NCBI RefSeq assembly: GCF_004799285.1
Contig: NZ_SSND01000001.1
Coordinates: 310,001 to 374,000 of the forward strand
Length of the DNA stretch: 64,000 bases
Direction: 5' to 3'
Source: Aliigemmobacter aestuarii
Lineage (GTDB): Bacteria; Pseudomonadota; Alphaproteobacteria; Rhodobacterales; Rhodobacteraceae
Under the pieces are notes generated by a model. The model did no database searches, was not told the DNA's origin, and saw only the letters and a list, made by a program, of their open reading frames with translations. Positions 29,553-38,628 of this stretch are shown piece after piece. Each line of letters opens with the position of its first letter. Within the stretch, counting starts at the first letter, position 1. A program made the translations under genes and the position numbers.

Positions 29553-30269
29553 TCAGGCCCCCATCGCGATCTTGCGCAGGTTCCCCGTGTCGGGCGTGGG
29601 GTCGCGCAGCACATAGCCCCGGCCCCAGACCGTTTCGATATAGTTCTGACCGCCCGTCGCCTCTGCCAGTTTCTTGCGCAGCTTGCAGATGAAGACATCG
29701 ATGATCTTCAGTTCGGGTTCGTCCATGCCGCCGTAAAGGTGATTGAGGAACATCTCTTTCGTCAGGGTGGTGCCCTTCCTGAGGCTCAGAAGTTCCAGCA
29801 TCTGGTATTCCTTGCCGGTCAGGTGCACGGGCGTTCCGTCCACATCCACCGTCTTGGCGTCAAGGTTGACCGAAACCTGGCCCGTCCGGATCACCGATTG
29901 CGAATGGCCCTTCGACCGGCGGATGATGGCATGGATACGCGCGATCAATTCGTCGCGGTGAAAGGGCTTGGTCAGATAGTCATCGGCCCCGAAACCGAAC
30001 CCCTTGATCTTGTTGTCGGTATCGTCGGCCCCCGACAGGATCAGGATCGGCGTTTCCACCCGCGCAAGACGCAACTGGCGCAGCACCTCATGCCCGCTCA
30101 TGTCGGGAAGGTTCAGGTCCAGCAGGATCAGGTCGTAATCGTAAAGCTTGGCCAGATCGATGCCGTCCTCGCCCAGGTCGGTGCAATAGACGTTCAGGTT
30201 GGAATGGGTCAGCATCAGCTCGATGCTGCGAGAGGTGGTGGGGTCGTCCTCAACCAGTAAGATGCGCAT
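29553..30269 (-). CDS. ctrA: Cell cycle response regulator CtrA
   Basis: 238 residues, OmpR-type response regulator. The receiver domain has the acidic pair EDD, phospho-acceptor Asp in [13 protein letters not shown], and KPF; the winged-helix domain contains the CtrA-typical [19 protein letters not shown] and [10 protein letters not shown], with VWGRGYVL near the end. CtrA controls cell cycle, motility and gene transfer agent genes in alphaproteobacteria; in Rhodobacteraceae it is usually not essential. ATG at 30269 gives the standard MRILLVEDD start. The upstream gap has a near-consensus CtrA box, and sciP follows on the same strand. Confidence 0.97.
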   Translation of the reverse strand: MRILLVEDDPTTSRSIELMLTHSNLNVYCTDLGEDGIDLAKLYDYDLILLDLNLPDMSGHEVLRQLRLARVETPILILSGADDTDNKIKGFGFGADDYLTKPFHRDELIARIHAIIRRSKGHSQSVIRTGQVSVNLDAKTVDVDGTPVHLTGKEYQMLELLSLRKGTTLTKEMFLNHLYGGMDEPELKIIDVFICKLRKKLAEATGGQNYIETVWGRGYVLRDPTPDTGNLRKIAMGA

Positions 30270-30322
30270 TCGAATGTCTCCGTCAGAAGCCAGGTTCGTC
30301 AGGGAATGTGGAAGCGTAATGG

Positions 30323-30337
30323 TTAACCGCACGTTAC
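30323..30337. promoter_or_regulatory. Near-consensus CtrA box upstream of ctrA
   Basis: TTAA-CCGCACG-TTAC matches the TTAA-N7-TTAA consensus with one mismatch. It lies 54 bp upstream of the ctrA start in the sciP-ctrA gap, suggesting autoregulation. Confidence 0.5.
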
Positions 30338-30364
30338 TGTGGCAGAACGAAATGAGAAAACAAT

Positions 30365-30643
30365 CTAAAGTTGTCGATATTTTTGAAGCGCCGTCACTTT
30401 CAGCCCGTCGGGGCCGTGCCGGGCCACCGCGTCGTGCCACAGCAGGAACTCTTCCTCCGACAGGCCATAGCGTTCGCAGGCCTCTGCCCGTGTGATCAGG
30501 CCGTGCGCCACGGCCCGCACCACGATGGCCTTGCGGCTGGCCACCCAGCGGCGCGTGTCGGCCGGCGGCAGATCGGCCCGCGAAAGGATTGTCCCGTCCG
30601 GCAGCGTCACCTGCCGCGGACCGTGGACTTTTTTCAGATACAT
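30365..30643 (-). CDS. sciP: CtrA inhibitor SciP (DUF1153)
   Basis: 92 residues of the DUF1153 family. SciP is a small helix-turn-helix protein that binds CtrA-RNA polymerase at promoters and blocks CtrA-activated transcription in Caulobacter. The conserved core [15 protein letters not shown] and [14 protein letters not shown]...W is clear. GGAAGGAG lies six bases before the ATG; an in-frame upstream start would add seven residues. It sits directly upstream of ctrA on the same strand, an informative partner placement. Confidence 0.93.
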   Translation of the reverse strand: MYLKKVHGPRQVTLPDGTILSRADLPPADTRRWVASRKAIVVRAVAHGLITRAEACERYGLSEEEFLLWHDAVARHGPDGLKVTALQKYRQL

Positions 30644-30720
30644 GGCGCACTCCTTCCTGCACACACCCGCAAACGGCGCCAGACTGGCGGCCTGTGTTTA
30701 AACAAGGGTGAAGCCCGGGG

Positions 30721-30748
30721 TTGAGTGTGCCGAGCATTTTCCTATATT
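30721..30748 (+). promoter_or_regulatory. Sigma-70-type promoter for mnmA
   Basis: TTGAGT (30721-30726), 16-bp spacer, TATATT (30743-30748), 53 bp before the mnmA ATG. Confidence 0.45.
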
Positions 30749-30800
30749 CCGCTGGAATTCCGGCGGCGCGGCCGCCCTCTCCCCGCAAAGGCATGGTCCG

Positions 30801-31940
30801 ATGGCGCTTGATCAACCGCTGAACTCGCTGGGTCTGGCCAAGGCTCCGAAGGACACGCGCGTCGTGGTCGCGATGTCGGGGGGCGTCGATTCCTCGGTCG
30901 TGGCTGCGATGCTCGCCGAGGAAGGCTATGACGTGGTGGGTGTCACGCTGCAGCTTTACGATCACGGCGCGGCCCTGGCCAAGAAAGGCGCCTGCTGCGC
31001 GGGCCGCGACATCCATGACGCGCGCCGCGTGGCCGAAACGATGGGCTTTCCGCATTACGTGCTGGATTACGAGAACACCTTCCGCGAGGCGGTGATCGAC
31101 GAATTCGCCGATGCCTATCTGGCGGGCGCGACGCCGGTGCCCTGCATCCGTTGCAACGAACGGGTGAAGTTCAAGGACCTTCTGGCCACGGCCAAGGATC
31201 TGGACGCCGATTGCATGGCGACGGGCCATTACATCCAGCGCAAGATGGGCGCGGCGGGGGCGGAATTGCACTGTGCCGCCGACCCGGCCCGCGACCAGAG
31301 CTATTTCCTGTTCTCGACCACGCCCGAGCAACTGGATTACCTGCGCTTTCCGCTGGGTCATCTGGCGTCGAAGGCGGAAACGCGCGCGCTGGCGTCGAAA
31401 TACGGGCTGCCGGTGGCCGACAAGCCCGACAGCCAGGACATCTGCTTTGTCCCCAATGGCAACTATGCCGCGGTGATCGAAAAGCTGCGCCCCGGCGCGG
31501 CCGATCCGGGCGAGATCGTCGACATGGATGGCCGCGTGCTGGGAAGCCACCGCGGGGTGATCCATTACACCATCGGGCAAAGGAAGGGCCTTGGCATCGG
31601 CGGGCTGGAAGAGCCGCTGTATGTCGTGCGGCTGGACCCTGACGCGCGGCGCGTGATCGTGGGGCCGAAGGCCGCGCTGTCCACCCGAACCATACCGGTG
31701 CGCGAGATCAACTGGCTGGGGGATGCGCCCTTTGCCAGCCAGGCGGAATGGCATGTGAACGTGAAGGTCCGGTCCACCCGGCCGCCCGCCCCTGCCATCG
31801 TCCGCCCGCTCTCTGCCAGCGAGGCCGAGGTGGAACTGCTGACGCCCGAGGACGGCGTAAGCGCCGGGCAGGCCTGCGTCTTCTATGCGCCCGAGGGCAG
31901 CCGCATCCTGGGCGGCGGCTGGATCTGGCGCGGTCGGTAG
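30801..31940 (+). CDS. mnmA: tRNA 2-thiouridylase MnmA
   Basis: 379 residues. It thiolates U34 of Lys, Glu and Gln tRNAs. The N-type ATP pyrophosphatase motif is SGGVDSS; the catalytic cysteine pair is in PVPCIRCN and the second catalytic Cys in [11 protein letters not shown]; the C-terminal region has [10 protein letters not shown]. The ATG at 30801 has AAAGG ten bases upstream. The open frame extends to 30708, but that region contains a promoter-like sequence. It is convergent with lpxB. Confidence 0.96.
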   Translation: MALDQPLNSLGLAKAPKDTRVVVAMSGGVDSSVVAAMLAEEGYDVVGVTLQLYDHGAALAKKGACCAGRDIHDARRVAETMGFPHYVLDYENTFREAVIDEFADAYLAGATPVPCIRCNERVKFKDLLATAKDLDADCMATGHYIQRKMGAAGAELHCAADPARDQSYFLFSTTPEQLDYLRFPLGHLASKAETRALASKYGLPVADKPDSQDICFVPNGNYAAVIEKLRPGAADPGEIVDMDGRVLGSHRGVIHYTIGQRKGLGIGGLEEPLYVVRLDPDARRVIVGPKAALSTRTIPVREINWLGDAPFASQAEWHVNVKVRSTRPPAPAIVRPLSASEAEVELLTPEDGVSAGQACVFYAPEGSRILGGGWIWRGR

Positions 31941-31952
31941 GCGGGAAGCGGG

Positions 31953-31999
31953 CCAAATTCCTTTGAAGGAATTTGGCAAGATCTTTCGAAAGATCTTGC
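31953..31999. terminator. Double palindrome between convergent mnmA and lpxB
   Basis: Two adjacent inverted repeats: CCAAATTCCTT-TG-AAGGAATTTGG (31953-31976) and the perfect 24-bp palindrome with arms GCAAGATCTTTC / GAAAGATCTTGC (31976-31999). They likely stop transcription from both sides. A degenerate copy of the dispersed element follows (32000-32030). Confidence 0.65.
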
Positions 32000-32019
32000 C
32001 TCCGGCGGGGGTATTTCGA

Positions 32020-33159
32020 TCAGGTTGAAGCCTGCGGCAGATGCGCCAGAACCGACCGCGCCGCGCGCAGGCCCGGCGGTTCGCCCCCGCGGCCGAGCCG
32101 GTCCATCGTCAGTTCCATCGCCCGCATCTGTGCCGCCCGTGCATCGGCATCGTCCAGAAGCGCAAGCAGGGCCGGGGCGATCAGGTCGGGGCGGCACCGG
32201 TCGCCGATGAACTCGGGGACGACGCGGGTTTCAGAGACCAGATTGACCAGCGTCACCGTGTCGATCAGCGCGGCGCGGCGCATCAGCCACAAGGTCATCG
32301 GATGCATGTCGTAGGCGATGACCATCGGGCAGGCGTTGGCCGCAAGTTCCAGGCTGACCGTGCCCGAGGCGGCGATCGCCACATCGGCCGCGGCGAAGGC
32401 CGCGCGCTTTTCGGCGGCATCCTCGACGATCCAGGGCTGCACCGGCCAGTCGGCCGCGAGGCTGCGCACGAGGTCGGCCACGCCGCGCACGGTGGGCAGC
32501 ACCACCTTCGCGCCGGGATGGCGCAGCTTCACCAGCGCCAGCGTCTGCCCGATCACCGGGGCCAGGCGGCGCACCTCACCCTGCCGCGATCCGGGCAGGG
32601 CCAGGACCAGCGGCCCTGCCCCCCGGAACGGCGCGGCCTCCTGCGGCGAGGCCAGCGGTTCGGCCACCACCGGATGCCCCACGAAATCGCAGGTCATGCC
32701 CGCCGCCTGCATGTAGGGCGGCTCGAACGGCAGAAGTGCCAGCACATGGTCGATGACGCGGGCCATCTTCGCCGCCCGTCCCGGCCGCCAGGCCCAGACA
32801 GAGGGCGCGACGTAATGGATCGTGCGGAAGCCGGGGCGCGCGGCTTTCACGATCCGCGCCACGCGAAGGGAAAAATCCGGGCTGTCGATGGTGATGATCG
32901 CATCGGCACCGCTGGCCAGTGCGGCCTCGGCCGTCTGGCGGATGCGGCGCCTGAGGTGGAGGTATTTCGGCAGGACCTCGACCAGCCCCATGACCGACAG
33001 TTCCTCCATCGGAAAGAGGCTGTCGAGCCCCTCGGCCTGCATCAGCGGCCCCCCGACACCGGCGAAGGTCACGCCGGGGGCGAGGTCCTTCAGCCCCGCC
33101 ATCAGCGCCGCGCCGAGGCGGTCGCCCGAAGGCTCGCCCGCGACGACAAACAGCCTCAT
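32020..33159 (-). CDS. lpxB: Lipid-A-disaccharide synthase
   Basis: 379 residues. It condenses UDP-2,3-diacylglucosamine with lipid X. Family motifs are the N-terminal [27 protein letters not shown] and the C-terminal glycosyltransferase-like region ([10 protein letters not shown]). The ATG overlaps the lpxI stop (ATGA). It is the last gene of the minus-strand envelope operon. Confidence 0.97.
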   Translation of the reverse strand: MRLFVVAGEPSGDRLGAALMAGLKDLAPGVTFAGVGGPLMQAEGLDSLFPMEELSVMGLVEVLPKYLHLRRRIRQTAEAALASGADAIITIDSPDFSLRVARIVKAARPGFRTIHYVAPSVWAWRPGRAAKMARVIDHVLALLPFEPPYMQAAGMTCDFVGHPVVAEPLASPQEAAPFRGAGPLVLALPGSRQGEVRRLAPVIGQTLALVKLRHPGAKVVLPTVRGVADLVRSLAADWPVQPWIVEDAAEKRAAFAAADVAIAASGTVSLELAANACPMVIAYDMHPMTLWLMRRAALIDTVTLVNLVSETRVVPEFIGDRCRPDLIAPALLALLDDADARAAQMRAMELTMDRLGRGGEPPGLRAARSVLAHLPQAST

Positions 33160-33962
33160 GGCTGGCGCGCCCAGAGAAAAAGCCCCGCCGCACCGGCCCG
33201 CGCCACCATCTCGGCCCGGTCCAGGAGGATCACGCCGCCCGCCTCCCAGGCGATGCCCGCGAGGCCAGCGGCGGCGGCGCGGGTGACGGTGTCGGGGCCA
33301 AGCGTGGGCAGGTCCACGCGGCGGTCCTGTCCGGGCTTGGGCGCCTTGTAGAAGACGCCCTTCGCCCCGGCCGGGTCGGGGCGGCGGGCGGTCTGTGCCA
33401 CCCAGTCAAGCATCGCATCCGTGCCCGGCAGGGCCTCGACCGCGAGGCAGAGTCCCTGCGCAACGACCGCCCCCTGCCCCACATCCACCGCCCCCAAGGC
33501 CTGAACGATGGCAGCAGCGCGGACGGCGTCGGCCTCGTCCGCCGGACCGGGTGCCCCGCAAAGAACGCCGGGGCCGGGCACCAGATCGGGGGCGATCTGT
33601 TCGACCCCCAGAACGGCCAGGCCTGCCTCTTCGAAGATGGCGATCACGGCGCGCAGCGTGGCGTCGTCGCCACCCTGTATCGCGGCCAGAAGGCGCGGCA
33701 CCATCTGCGCGGTCAGAGGATCGAACAGCGCCGGGTCCAGCCGCGGGCGCTGCACCGCGCCGGCAAAGGCGACGCGGCCGATCCCCCTGTCCTGCAACTG
33801 GCGCAGGAACGGCACCAGCCGTTCCACCCGAAAGACCAGATCGGCGGCGATCCCCTGGGGGGCGAAGCCCTCGAGCGCGCAGACAAGCGGCGGTGCGGCC
33901 ATCGCGGCGGCCAAGGCCGCGGGCAGACGGCCCGCCCCGGCTATGATCGCCGTATCCGTCAT
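33156..33962 (-). CDS. lpxI: UDP-2,3-diacylglucosamine diphosphatase LpxI
   Basis: 268 residues, LpxI (DUF1009) family. It cleaves UDP-2,3-diacylglucosamine to lipid X, replacing LpxH in most alphaproteobacteria. Visible features are the N-terminal AGAGRLPAALA and the C-terminal region TRAAAAGLAGIAWEAGGVILLD. It overlaps lpxA and lpxB by ATGA at both ends, so three consecutive lipid A enzymes are translationally coupled. Confidence 0.92.
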   Translation of the reverse strand: MTDTAIIAGAGRLPAALAAAMAAPPLVCALEGFAPQGIAADLVFRVERLVPFLRQLQDRGIGRVAFAGAVQRPRLDPALFDPLTAQMVPRLLAAIQGGDDATLRAVIAIFEEAGLAVLGVEQIAPDLVPGPGVLCGAPGPADEADAVRAAAIVQALGAVDVGQGAVVAQGLCLAVEALPGTDAMLDWVAQTARRPDPAGAKGVFYKAPKPGQDRRVDLPTLGPDTVTRAAAAGLAGIAWEAGGVILLDRAEMVARAGAAGLFLWARQP

Positions 33963-34741
33963 TTCGGCGTCAGGAAAGACCGGTCCGAGGCCGACAGGAT
34001 GAAATCGGTCATCTCGCGCACATGGGTGCTGTCGGTTTCCTCGGCCAGGCGGCGGGCGCGGTCAAGGAAGGTACCCTCGCCCTGCGCCAGCATCTGATAG
34101 GCTGCCCGCAGTGCAGTGATCTCGGCCCGGTCGACGCCGCGCCGCTTCAGCCCGACAAGGTTCAGCCCGTCCAGATCGCCACGCGGCCCCTGCACGAGGC
34201 CATGGGGCAACACGTCATTCGTCACCATCGTGACCGCGCCGATGATCGCGCCACGGCCCACGCGCACCCATTGATGCACCCCCGACAGCCCGCCGACGAT
34301 CACGTCGTCGCCGATCTGGCAATGTCCGGCGATGGCGGCCTGATTGGCCAGGATCACCCGGTCGCCAAGCCGTGCGTCATGGCCCACATGGGCGCCCGTC
34401 ATCAGCAGGCAATCGTCGCCGATCTGCGTCAGCCCCCCGCCGCCTTCGGTGCCGGTGTTCAGCGTCGCGCCCTCGCGGATGCGGCAACGCGCGCCCACGA
34501 TCAGCCGCGTGCGTTCGCCGCGATACTTCAGGTCCTGCGGCACCTCGCCCACGCAGGCGAAGGGAAAGATCACAGTCTCGTCGCCCACCTCGGTCCAGCC
34601 GGTCACGACGGCGTGGGATTTCACCACCACGCCCCGGCCAAGCGTCACCTCGGGTCCGATGATGGCGAAGGGGCCGACCGTGCAGCCTTCGCCGATCACG
34701 GCGCCAGGTTCGACGATGGCGCTTGGGTGGATCTGTGTCAT
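33959..34741 (-). CDS. lpxA: UDP-N-acetylglucosamine acyltransferase
   Basis: 260 residues. It is the first lipid A enzyme, adding an acyl chain to UDP-GlcNAc. The N-terminal part is a left-handed beta helix of hexapeptide repeats ([16 protein letters not shown] onward), with the catalytic His in THVGHD-like [11 protein letters not shown]; a C-terminal helical domain follows. The ATG overlaps the fabZ stop. The frame is open further upstream but overlaps fabZ. Confidence 0.97.
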   Translation of the reverse strand: MTQIHPSAIVEPGAVIGEGCTVGPFAIIGPEVTLGRGVVVKSHAVVTGWTEVGDETVIFPFACVGEVPQDLKYRGERTRLIVGARCRIREGATLNTGTEGGGGLTQIGDDCLLMTGAHVGHDARLGDRVILANQAAIAGHCQIGDDVIVGGLSGVHQWVRVGRGAIIGAVTMVTNDVLPHGLVQGPRGDLDGLNLVGLKRRGVDRAEITALRAAYQMLAQGEGTFLDRARRLAEETDSTHVREMTDFILSASDRSFLTPK

Positions 34742-35238
34742 GCGGATTTCTTCGGCAGGTCCATCATGGCGGTGAATTCGCATTCGCAGGCGAGTTCCCC
34801 CTCGACCATGGCGCGGCCTTCGAACTTCCACACCTTGCCGCCGCCGCGCTTGACGCTGACATGCAGTTCCAGCACGTCGCCCGGCACCACCATCCGGCGG
34901 AATTTCACCGCGTCGATGCCCATGAAATAGACCAGCAGGTTCTTGTCGGCCAGATCCATCGACACCCCCACCAGCACGCCCGAGGTCTGGGCCAGCGCCT
35001 CGACGATCTGGACGCCCGGAAACACCGGCTTGCCGGGGAAATGGCCCTGGAACTGGGGTTCGTTGAAGGTGATGCACTTGATGCCGACGGCAGAGGTGTT
35101 CGGTACGATGTCGCGAACCTTGTCGACCAGAAGGAACGGATAGCGGTGCGGCAGGATGCGCTGGATCAGTGCCAGATCGGCGGAAAGGGTCGCGGCATCG
35201 CCTGCATTTTCCGGGGCGTCGGTCATCGGGGTCTCCAT
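34738..35238 (-). CDS. fabZ: 3-hydroxyacyl-ACP dehydratase FabZ
   Basis: 166 residues. It dehydrates 3-hydroxyacyl-ACP in fatty acid synthesis and competes for the lipid A acyl donor. The hot-dog motif HRYPFLLVD and the active-site [12 protein letters not shown]...E are present. ATG 35238 follows AAGGCGG at five bases; MTDAP four codons later is also plausible, and an upstream TTG is not favoured. Confidence 0.95.
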   Translation of the reverse strand: METPMTDAPENAGDAATLSADLALIQRILPHRYPFLLVDKVRDIVPNTSAVGIKCITFNEPQFQGHFPGKPVFPGVQIVEALAQTSGVLVGVSMDLADKNLLVYFMGIDAVKFRRMVVPGDVLELHVSVKRGGGKVWKFEGRAMVEGELACECEFTAMMDLPKKSA

Positions 35239-35285
35239 GATTTCCGCCTTGGTTAGCAATTCGCACCCCGGCGGGCAAGCCGGGC

Positions 35286-35858
35286 CTATTCCGGCAGGGC
35301 CGATCCGTCGCCCAGCTTGGCGTCGATCCGCGCAATGGCCGTATCGGTGATGTCGATCCGGTCGAAGGACAGGATCACCGCATTCTTGTCGATGATCGCC
35401 ACCGCGCCCTGTTCGGCCATCAGTTCGGCAAGAATCGGAACGGCGGTTTCAAAGAACCGCTGGCGTTCGGTCTCTCGATCCTGCGTGATCGACCTCGCCT
35501 TGGCTTCCTGGGCCGCGCGGATGCCTTCGACCTTGGCGTCGAAGGCCTCGGCAAGGGTGCGGAATTCGTCGGGCGGCAGGGTCTTGCGCTGTTCGGTCAG
35601 CGCGCGTTCCTCGGCTTCGAGATCGGCCTCGATCCGGCGGTTTTCGGCCTGAAGCCCGCGCGAGGCTTCCTCGATCCGCGCCTGCACGGCCTTGCCGTAA
35701 AGCGTGCCGGAAAACAGCCTGTCCTGCGACAGCAGCAGGACCTGCGGCGCTTCGGGCAATGGCTGCGACAGCGGCAGGGACGACGCGTCCTGCGCAAGCA
35801 CGGGCGAGGCTGACAGTGCAGCCCCCGCCAACGCCAGCACGAGCCGCGCCCGGAACAT
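35286..35858 (-). CDS. skp: OmpH/Skp-like periplasmic chaperone
   Basis: 190 residues. A signal peptide (about 1-22, ending VLAQ) precedes a long coiled coil (about 55-150) rich in E, R and A, as in Skp, which holds unfolded outer membrane proteins in the periplasm. The ATG overlaps the bamA stop by one base (TGATG). LpxD, often next in this gene order, is not present between it and fabZ. Confidence 0.9.
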   Translation of the reverse strand: MFRARLVLALAGAALSASPVLAQDASSLPLSQPLPEAPQVLLLSQDRLFSGTLYGKAVQARIEEASRGLQAENRRIEADLEAEERALTEQRKTLPPDEFRTLAEAFDAKVEGIRAAQEAKARSITQDRETERQRFFETAVPILAELMAEQGAVAIIDKNAVILSFDRIDITDTAIARIDAKLGDGSALPE

Positions 35859-38248
35859 CAGAACTTCGTCGAGATGGTCAGGTCGAAGTTCTGTTCCTTG
35901 TCGTAGGTTTCCTTGTTGATCGCGCGCGAGAAGTTGAAGCGCAGCGGACCAATGGCCGTGGTCCAGAACAGCGACACGCCGACCGCGGACCGCAAGTTCA
36001 GGCCGTCATCCACCGGGCCGGCCGTGCCGCGCACGTCATCGAGGCTCCACACCGAACCCACGTCGGCGAAGACGCCGCCGGTCAGCCCGTATTCCTCGGG
36101 CAGGCCAAGCGGGAATTCCGCCTCGAAACGGGCGACGGCGAACAGGTTGCCGCCCAGGGCGTCCTCGTTCGTCGCGGTCAGGTCGCGCGGGCCGATGCCG
36201 TTGGGTTCGAAGCCACGGATCTTGCCATTGCCGAAGAAGCGGTCGGTGACGCGGCTGGTGCCGCCGTTCAGCATCTTGATCGCCCCGCCCTCAACCACGG
36301 CGCGCAGCGTCACGTCCTCGTTGAAGACCTTGGTTTCTGCAAGGGCCAGGGCCGAGGTGGTCACGCTTTCGATGTCACCGCCCACACCGGCAAAGTCCTG
36401 CCCGAAGCGCAGCAGGATGCCGCCGTTCGGATTCTGCCCGCCGATGCGCGTGTCGTAGCTGAAGGTATAGCCGATCGAGGAACTGAACGGGCTGCCCTGA
36501 CGTTCCTCGCGCAGAAGGATCCGCGAGGACCCGTTCGAGGTTTCGTCTTCGGGCGTCGCCGGATCGTCGACCATGCCGCGATCCACGCTGCGCACGGTGT
36601 CCTTCTTCATCGAATAGCGCAGTTGCAGCCTGCTGAACTCGCCGATGGGGAATTCGATCGACGGGATGATCCCAATGCGCCGCGTGTCGTAGAACGAATT
36701 CTCGTTGTCCGTCACGTTGTAATAGCTGTTGAACGTGAACTCCAGATCCCGGCCCAGAAGCGCGGGTTCCTTGAAGTAGAGAGAGGACGACGTGCTGTCG
36801 GTCCCCGACGACACGTTGATGCCCACCGTCTGCCCGCGACCAAGGAAGTTCGTCTCGGTCAGGCCGACATTGACGCCCACCCCGTTCGAAACCGAATAGG
36901 AGGCCCCGAAGCTGAGCGAGCCCGTCGGCTGTTCCTCGACATCGACGTTGACGACGACCTGATCGGGGCCCGAGCCCTGTTCCGCCTCGACCCGTGCATC
37001 CGAGAAGAAGCCAAGGGCGCGGATGCGTTCGGCCGACTGCCGGATGGCGCGCGGGTTGAAGGGATCGCCTTCGACCGTGGTGAACTGGCGGCGCACGACC
37101 TCGTCCAGCGTGGTCGTGTTGCCTTCGATGTCGATCCGTTCGACAAAGATGCGCTGACCGCGGGTCAGCACGAAATCGACGTCCAGCGTCTGGTCACGGT
37201 CGTTCCGGCTGATGCGCGGTTCGACACGCACAAAGTTCAGCCCCTTGCGCAGGGCAAGGTTTTCCAGCCGGGCAATGTTGTTTTCCACGATCGACGGCGA
37301 ATAGGTGACACCCGGACGGATACGCAGCAGCGCCTCGAATTCGGCGGCGTCGATCTCGTCGATCTCGCTCGATGCGCTGATCTGGCCGAAACGGAAGCTT
37401 TGCCCTTCACGGACAGTGAAGGTGACGAACGTCGCGTCGCGTTCGCGGGCGAGTTCGGCGGTGGCGTCCAGAACCTGGAAATCAATGTAGCCGCGCGACA
37501 GGTAGAAGTCGCGCAGAAGCTGCTTGTCCAGTTCGATCCGGTCGGCAACGAAGGTGTCGCGCTGGATGAAGGTGCGCAGGATGCCCGCCTGCTTGGTTTC
37601 CAGGACCTGCCGCAGGCGGCGGTCGGAATAGTCGCGGTTTCCGACGAACGAGATGCGCTCGTTCTCGACCACCCGGCCCTCGGCGACCTCGAAGACCAGA
37701 TCGACGCGGTTGTCCGAACGGCGGATGATACGCGGCTCCACCGTCACGGCAAGGCGGCCGGACTGGCGATAGGCCTCGGTGATGTTGGCGGCGTCCTGTT
37801 CGGCCTGGGCGGGCGAATAGATGCGGCGCGATTTCGACTGCGCGATCTCGGCCAGCTGTTCGTCCTTGATGCGGCGGTTGCCCTCGAAGTTGACGATGTT
37901 GATCGTCGGGTATTCCTTGACCTTGATCACCAGCGTGCCGCCCTGCGGCGCAAGTTCCACCGTCTCGAACAGGCCCGAATTCACGATGCGCTGATAGGCG
38001 TCGTTCAGTTCGGCCGCGCTGACCTGCTGGCCCCGACCGATTCCCGCGAAGCGCAGGATCGAGGCCGCATCGACGCGGTCATTGCCTTCGATCTCGACCT
38101 GGGTGAAGGCATAGCTCTGTGCCGAAGCCTGCCCGATGATCGTGGTGCAAACGGCGGTTCCGGAAAGGAAAACCGCGACGGCGGCGCGACGCAGGAGCGC
38201 CCCCTTGCCAGTGCCCCGCGCCGGTGTCGCGCATGTCGCCTTGGTCAT
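35858..38248 (-). CDS. bamA: Outer membrane protein assembly factor BamA
   Basis: 796 residues. A signal peptide is followed by five POTRA domains (about 45-440; first VEIEGNDRVDAASILR, second NFEGNRRIKDEQL) and a C-terminal 16-strand beta barrel with VSLFWTTAIGPLRFNF (the VRGF-type loop region is GFEPNGIGPRDL) and a terminal Phe. It inserts outer membrane proteins. It lies between the small 49-residue protein gene and skp, in the usual alphaproteobacterial order. Confidence 0.96.
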   Translation of the reverse strand: MTKATCATPARGTGKGALLRRAAVAVFLSGTAVCTTIIGQASAQSYAFTQVEIEGNDRVDAASILRFAGIGRGQQVSAAELNDAYQRIVNSGLFETVELAPQGGTLVIKVKEYPTINIVNFEGNRRIKDEQLAEIAQSKSRRIYSPAQAEQDAANITEAYRQSGRLAVTVEPRIIRRSDNRVDLVFEVAEGRVVENERISFVGNRDYSDRRLRQVLETKQAGILRTFIQRDTFVADRIELDKQLLRDFYLSRGYIDFQVLDATAELARERDATFVTFTVREGQSFRFGQISASSEIDEIDAAEFEALLRIRPGVTYSPSIVENNIARLENLALRKGLNFVRVEPRISRNDRDQTLDVDFVLTRGQRIFVERIDIEGNTTTLDEVVRRQFTTVEGDPFNPRAIRQSAERIRALGFFSDARVEAEQGSGPDQVVVNVDVEEQPTGSLSFGASYSVSNGVGVNVGLTETNFLGRGQTVGINVSSGTDSTSSSLYFKEPALLGRDLEFTFNSYYNVTDNENSFYDTRRIGIIPSIEFPIGEFSRLQLRYSMKKDTVRSVDRGMVDDPATPEDETSNGSSRILLREERQGSPFSSSIGYTFSYDTRIGGQNPNGGILLRFGQDFAGVGGDIESVTTSALALAETKVFNEDVTLRAVVEGGAIKMLNGGTSRVTDRFFGNGKIRGFEPNGIGPRDLTATNEDALGGNLFAVARFEAEFPLGLPEEYGLTGGVFADVGSVWSLDDVRGTAGPVDDGLNLRSAVGVSLFWTTAIGPLRFNFSRAINKETYDKEQNFDLTISTKF

Positions 38249-38386
38249 CTGTCCGCCCCGTCAAAAGATATCTGTCCGACTTCCTGACTAGCGGGATTGG
38301 CGGGCCTTGTCAAAACGGATGGCGCCGGATCGGGGCCACAGTTGCGGATCAATCGCAATCTGTTGCGCAATACCACATATGGGGGA

Positions 38387-38536
38387 TCAGGGGGCCATCA
38401 TCGGCTGCATCAGGGCAGAGCCCAGGAAGGCGCCGGCCAGCAGGCCCACGATGACGGTGCCAAGCGTGAACAGCCAATCCCAGTTGAGATTGACGAGGAA
38501 AGATAGCCCGCGATAGCCCTTCAAGACGGTTTGCAT
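38387..38536 (-). CDS. Small (49-residue) membrane protein between rseP and bamA
   Basis: 49 residues, starting MQTVLKGYRGLSFLVNLN and followed by one hydrophobic helix (about 22-41) ending ALMQPMMAP. The minus-strand sequence AAGGA lies ten bases before the ATG. It lies in the rseP-bamA gap of the envelope operon, with 92 bp before it and about 140 bp after it. Function unknown; a subunit or regulator of the envelope machinery is only a guess. No similarity to named small proteins is claimed. Confidence 0.65.
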   Translation of the reverse strand: MQTVLKGYRGLSFLVNLNWDWLFTLGTVIVGLLAGAFLGSALMQPMMAP

Positions 38537-38628
38537 GACGGTTCAGTCCTTCTGCTTGCGCACGCGATACCTAGCCCGGGAATGTGGCCAGATTTTGGCG
38601 TCCGGCCCGCGGGGTTTCGCGCAGGGCG

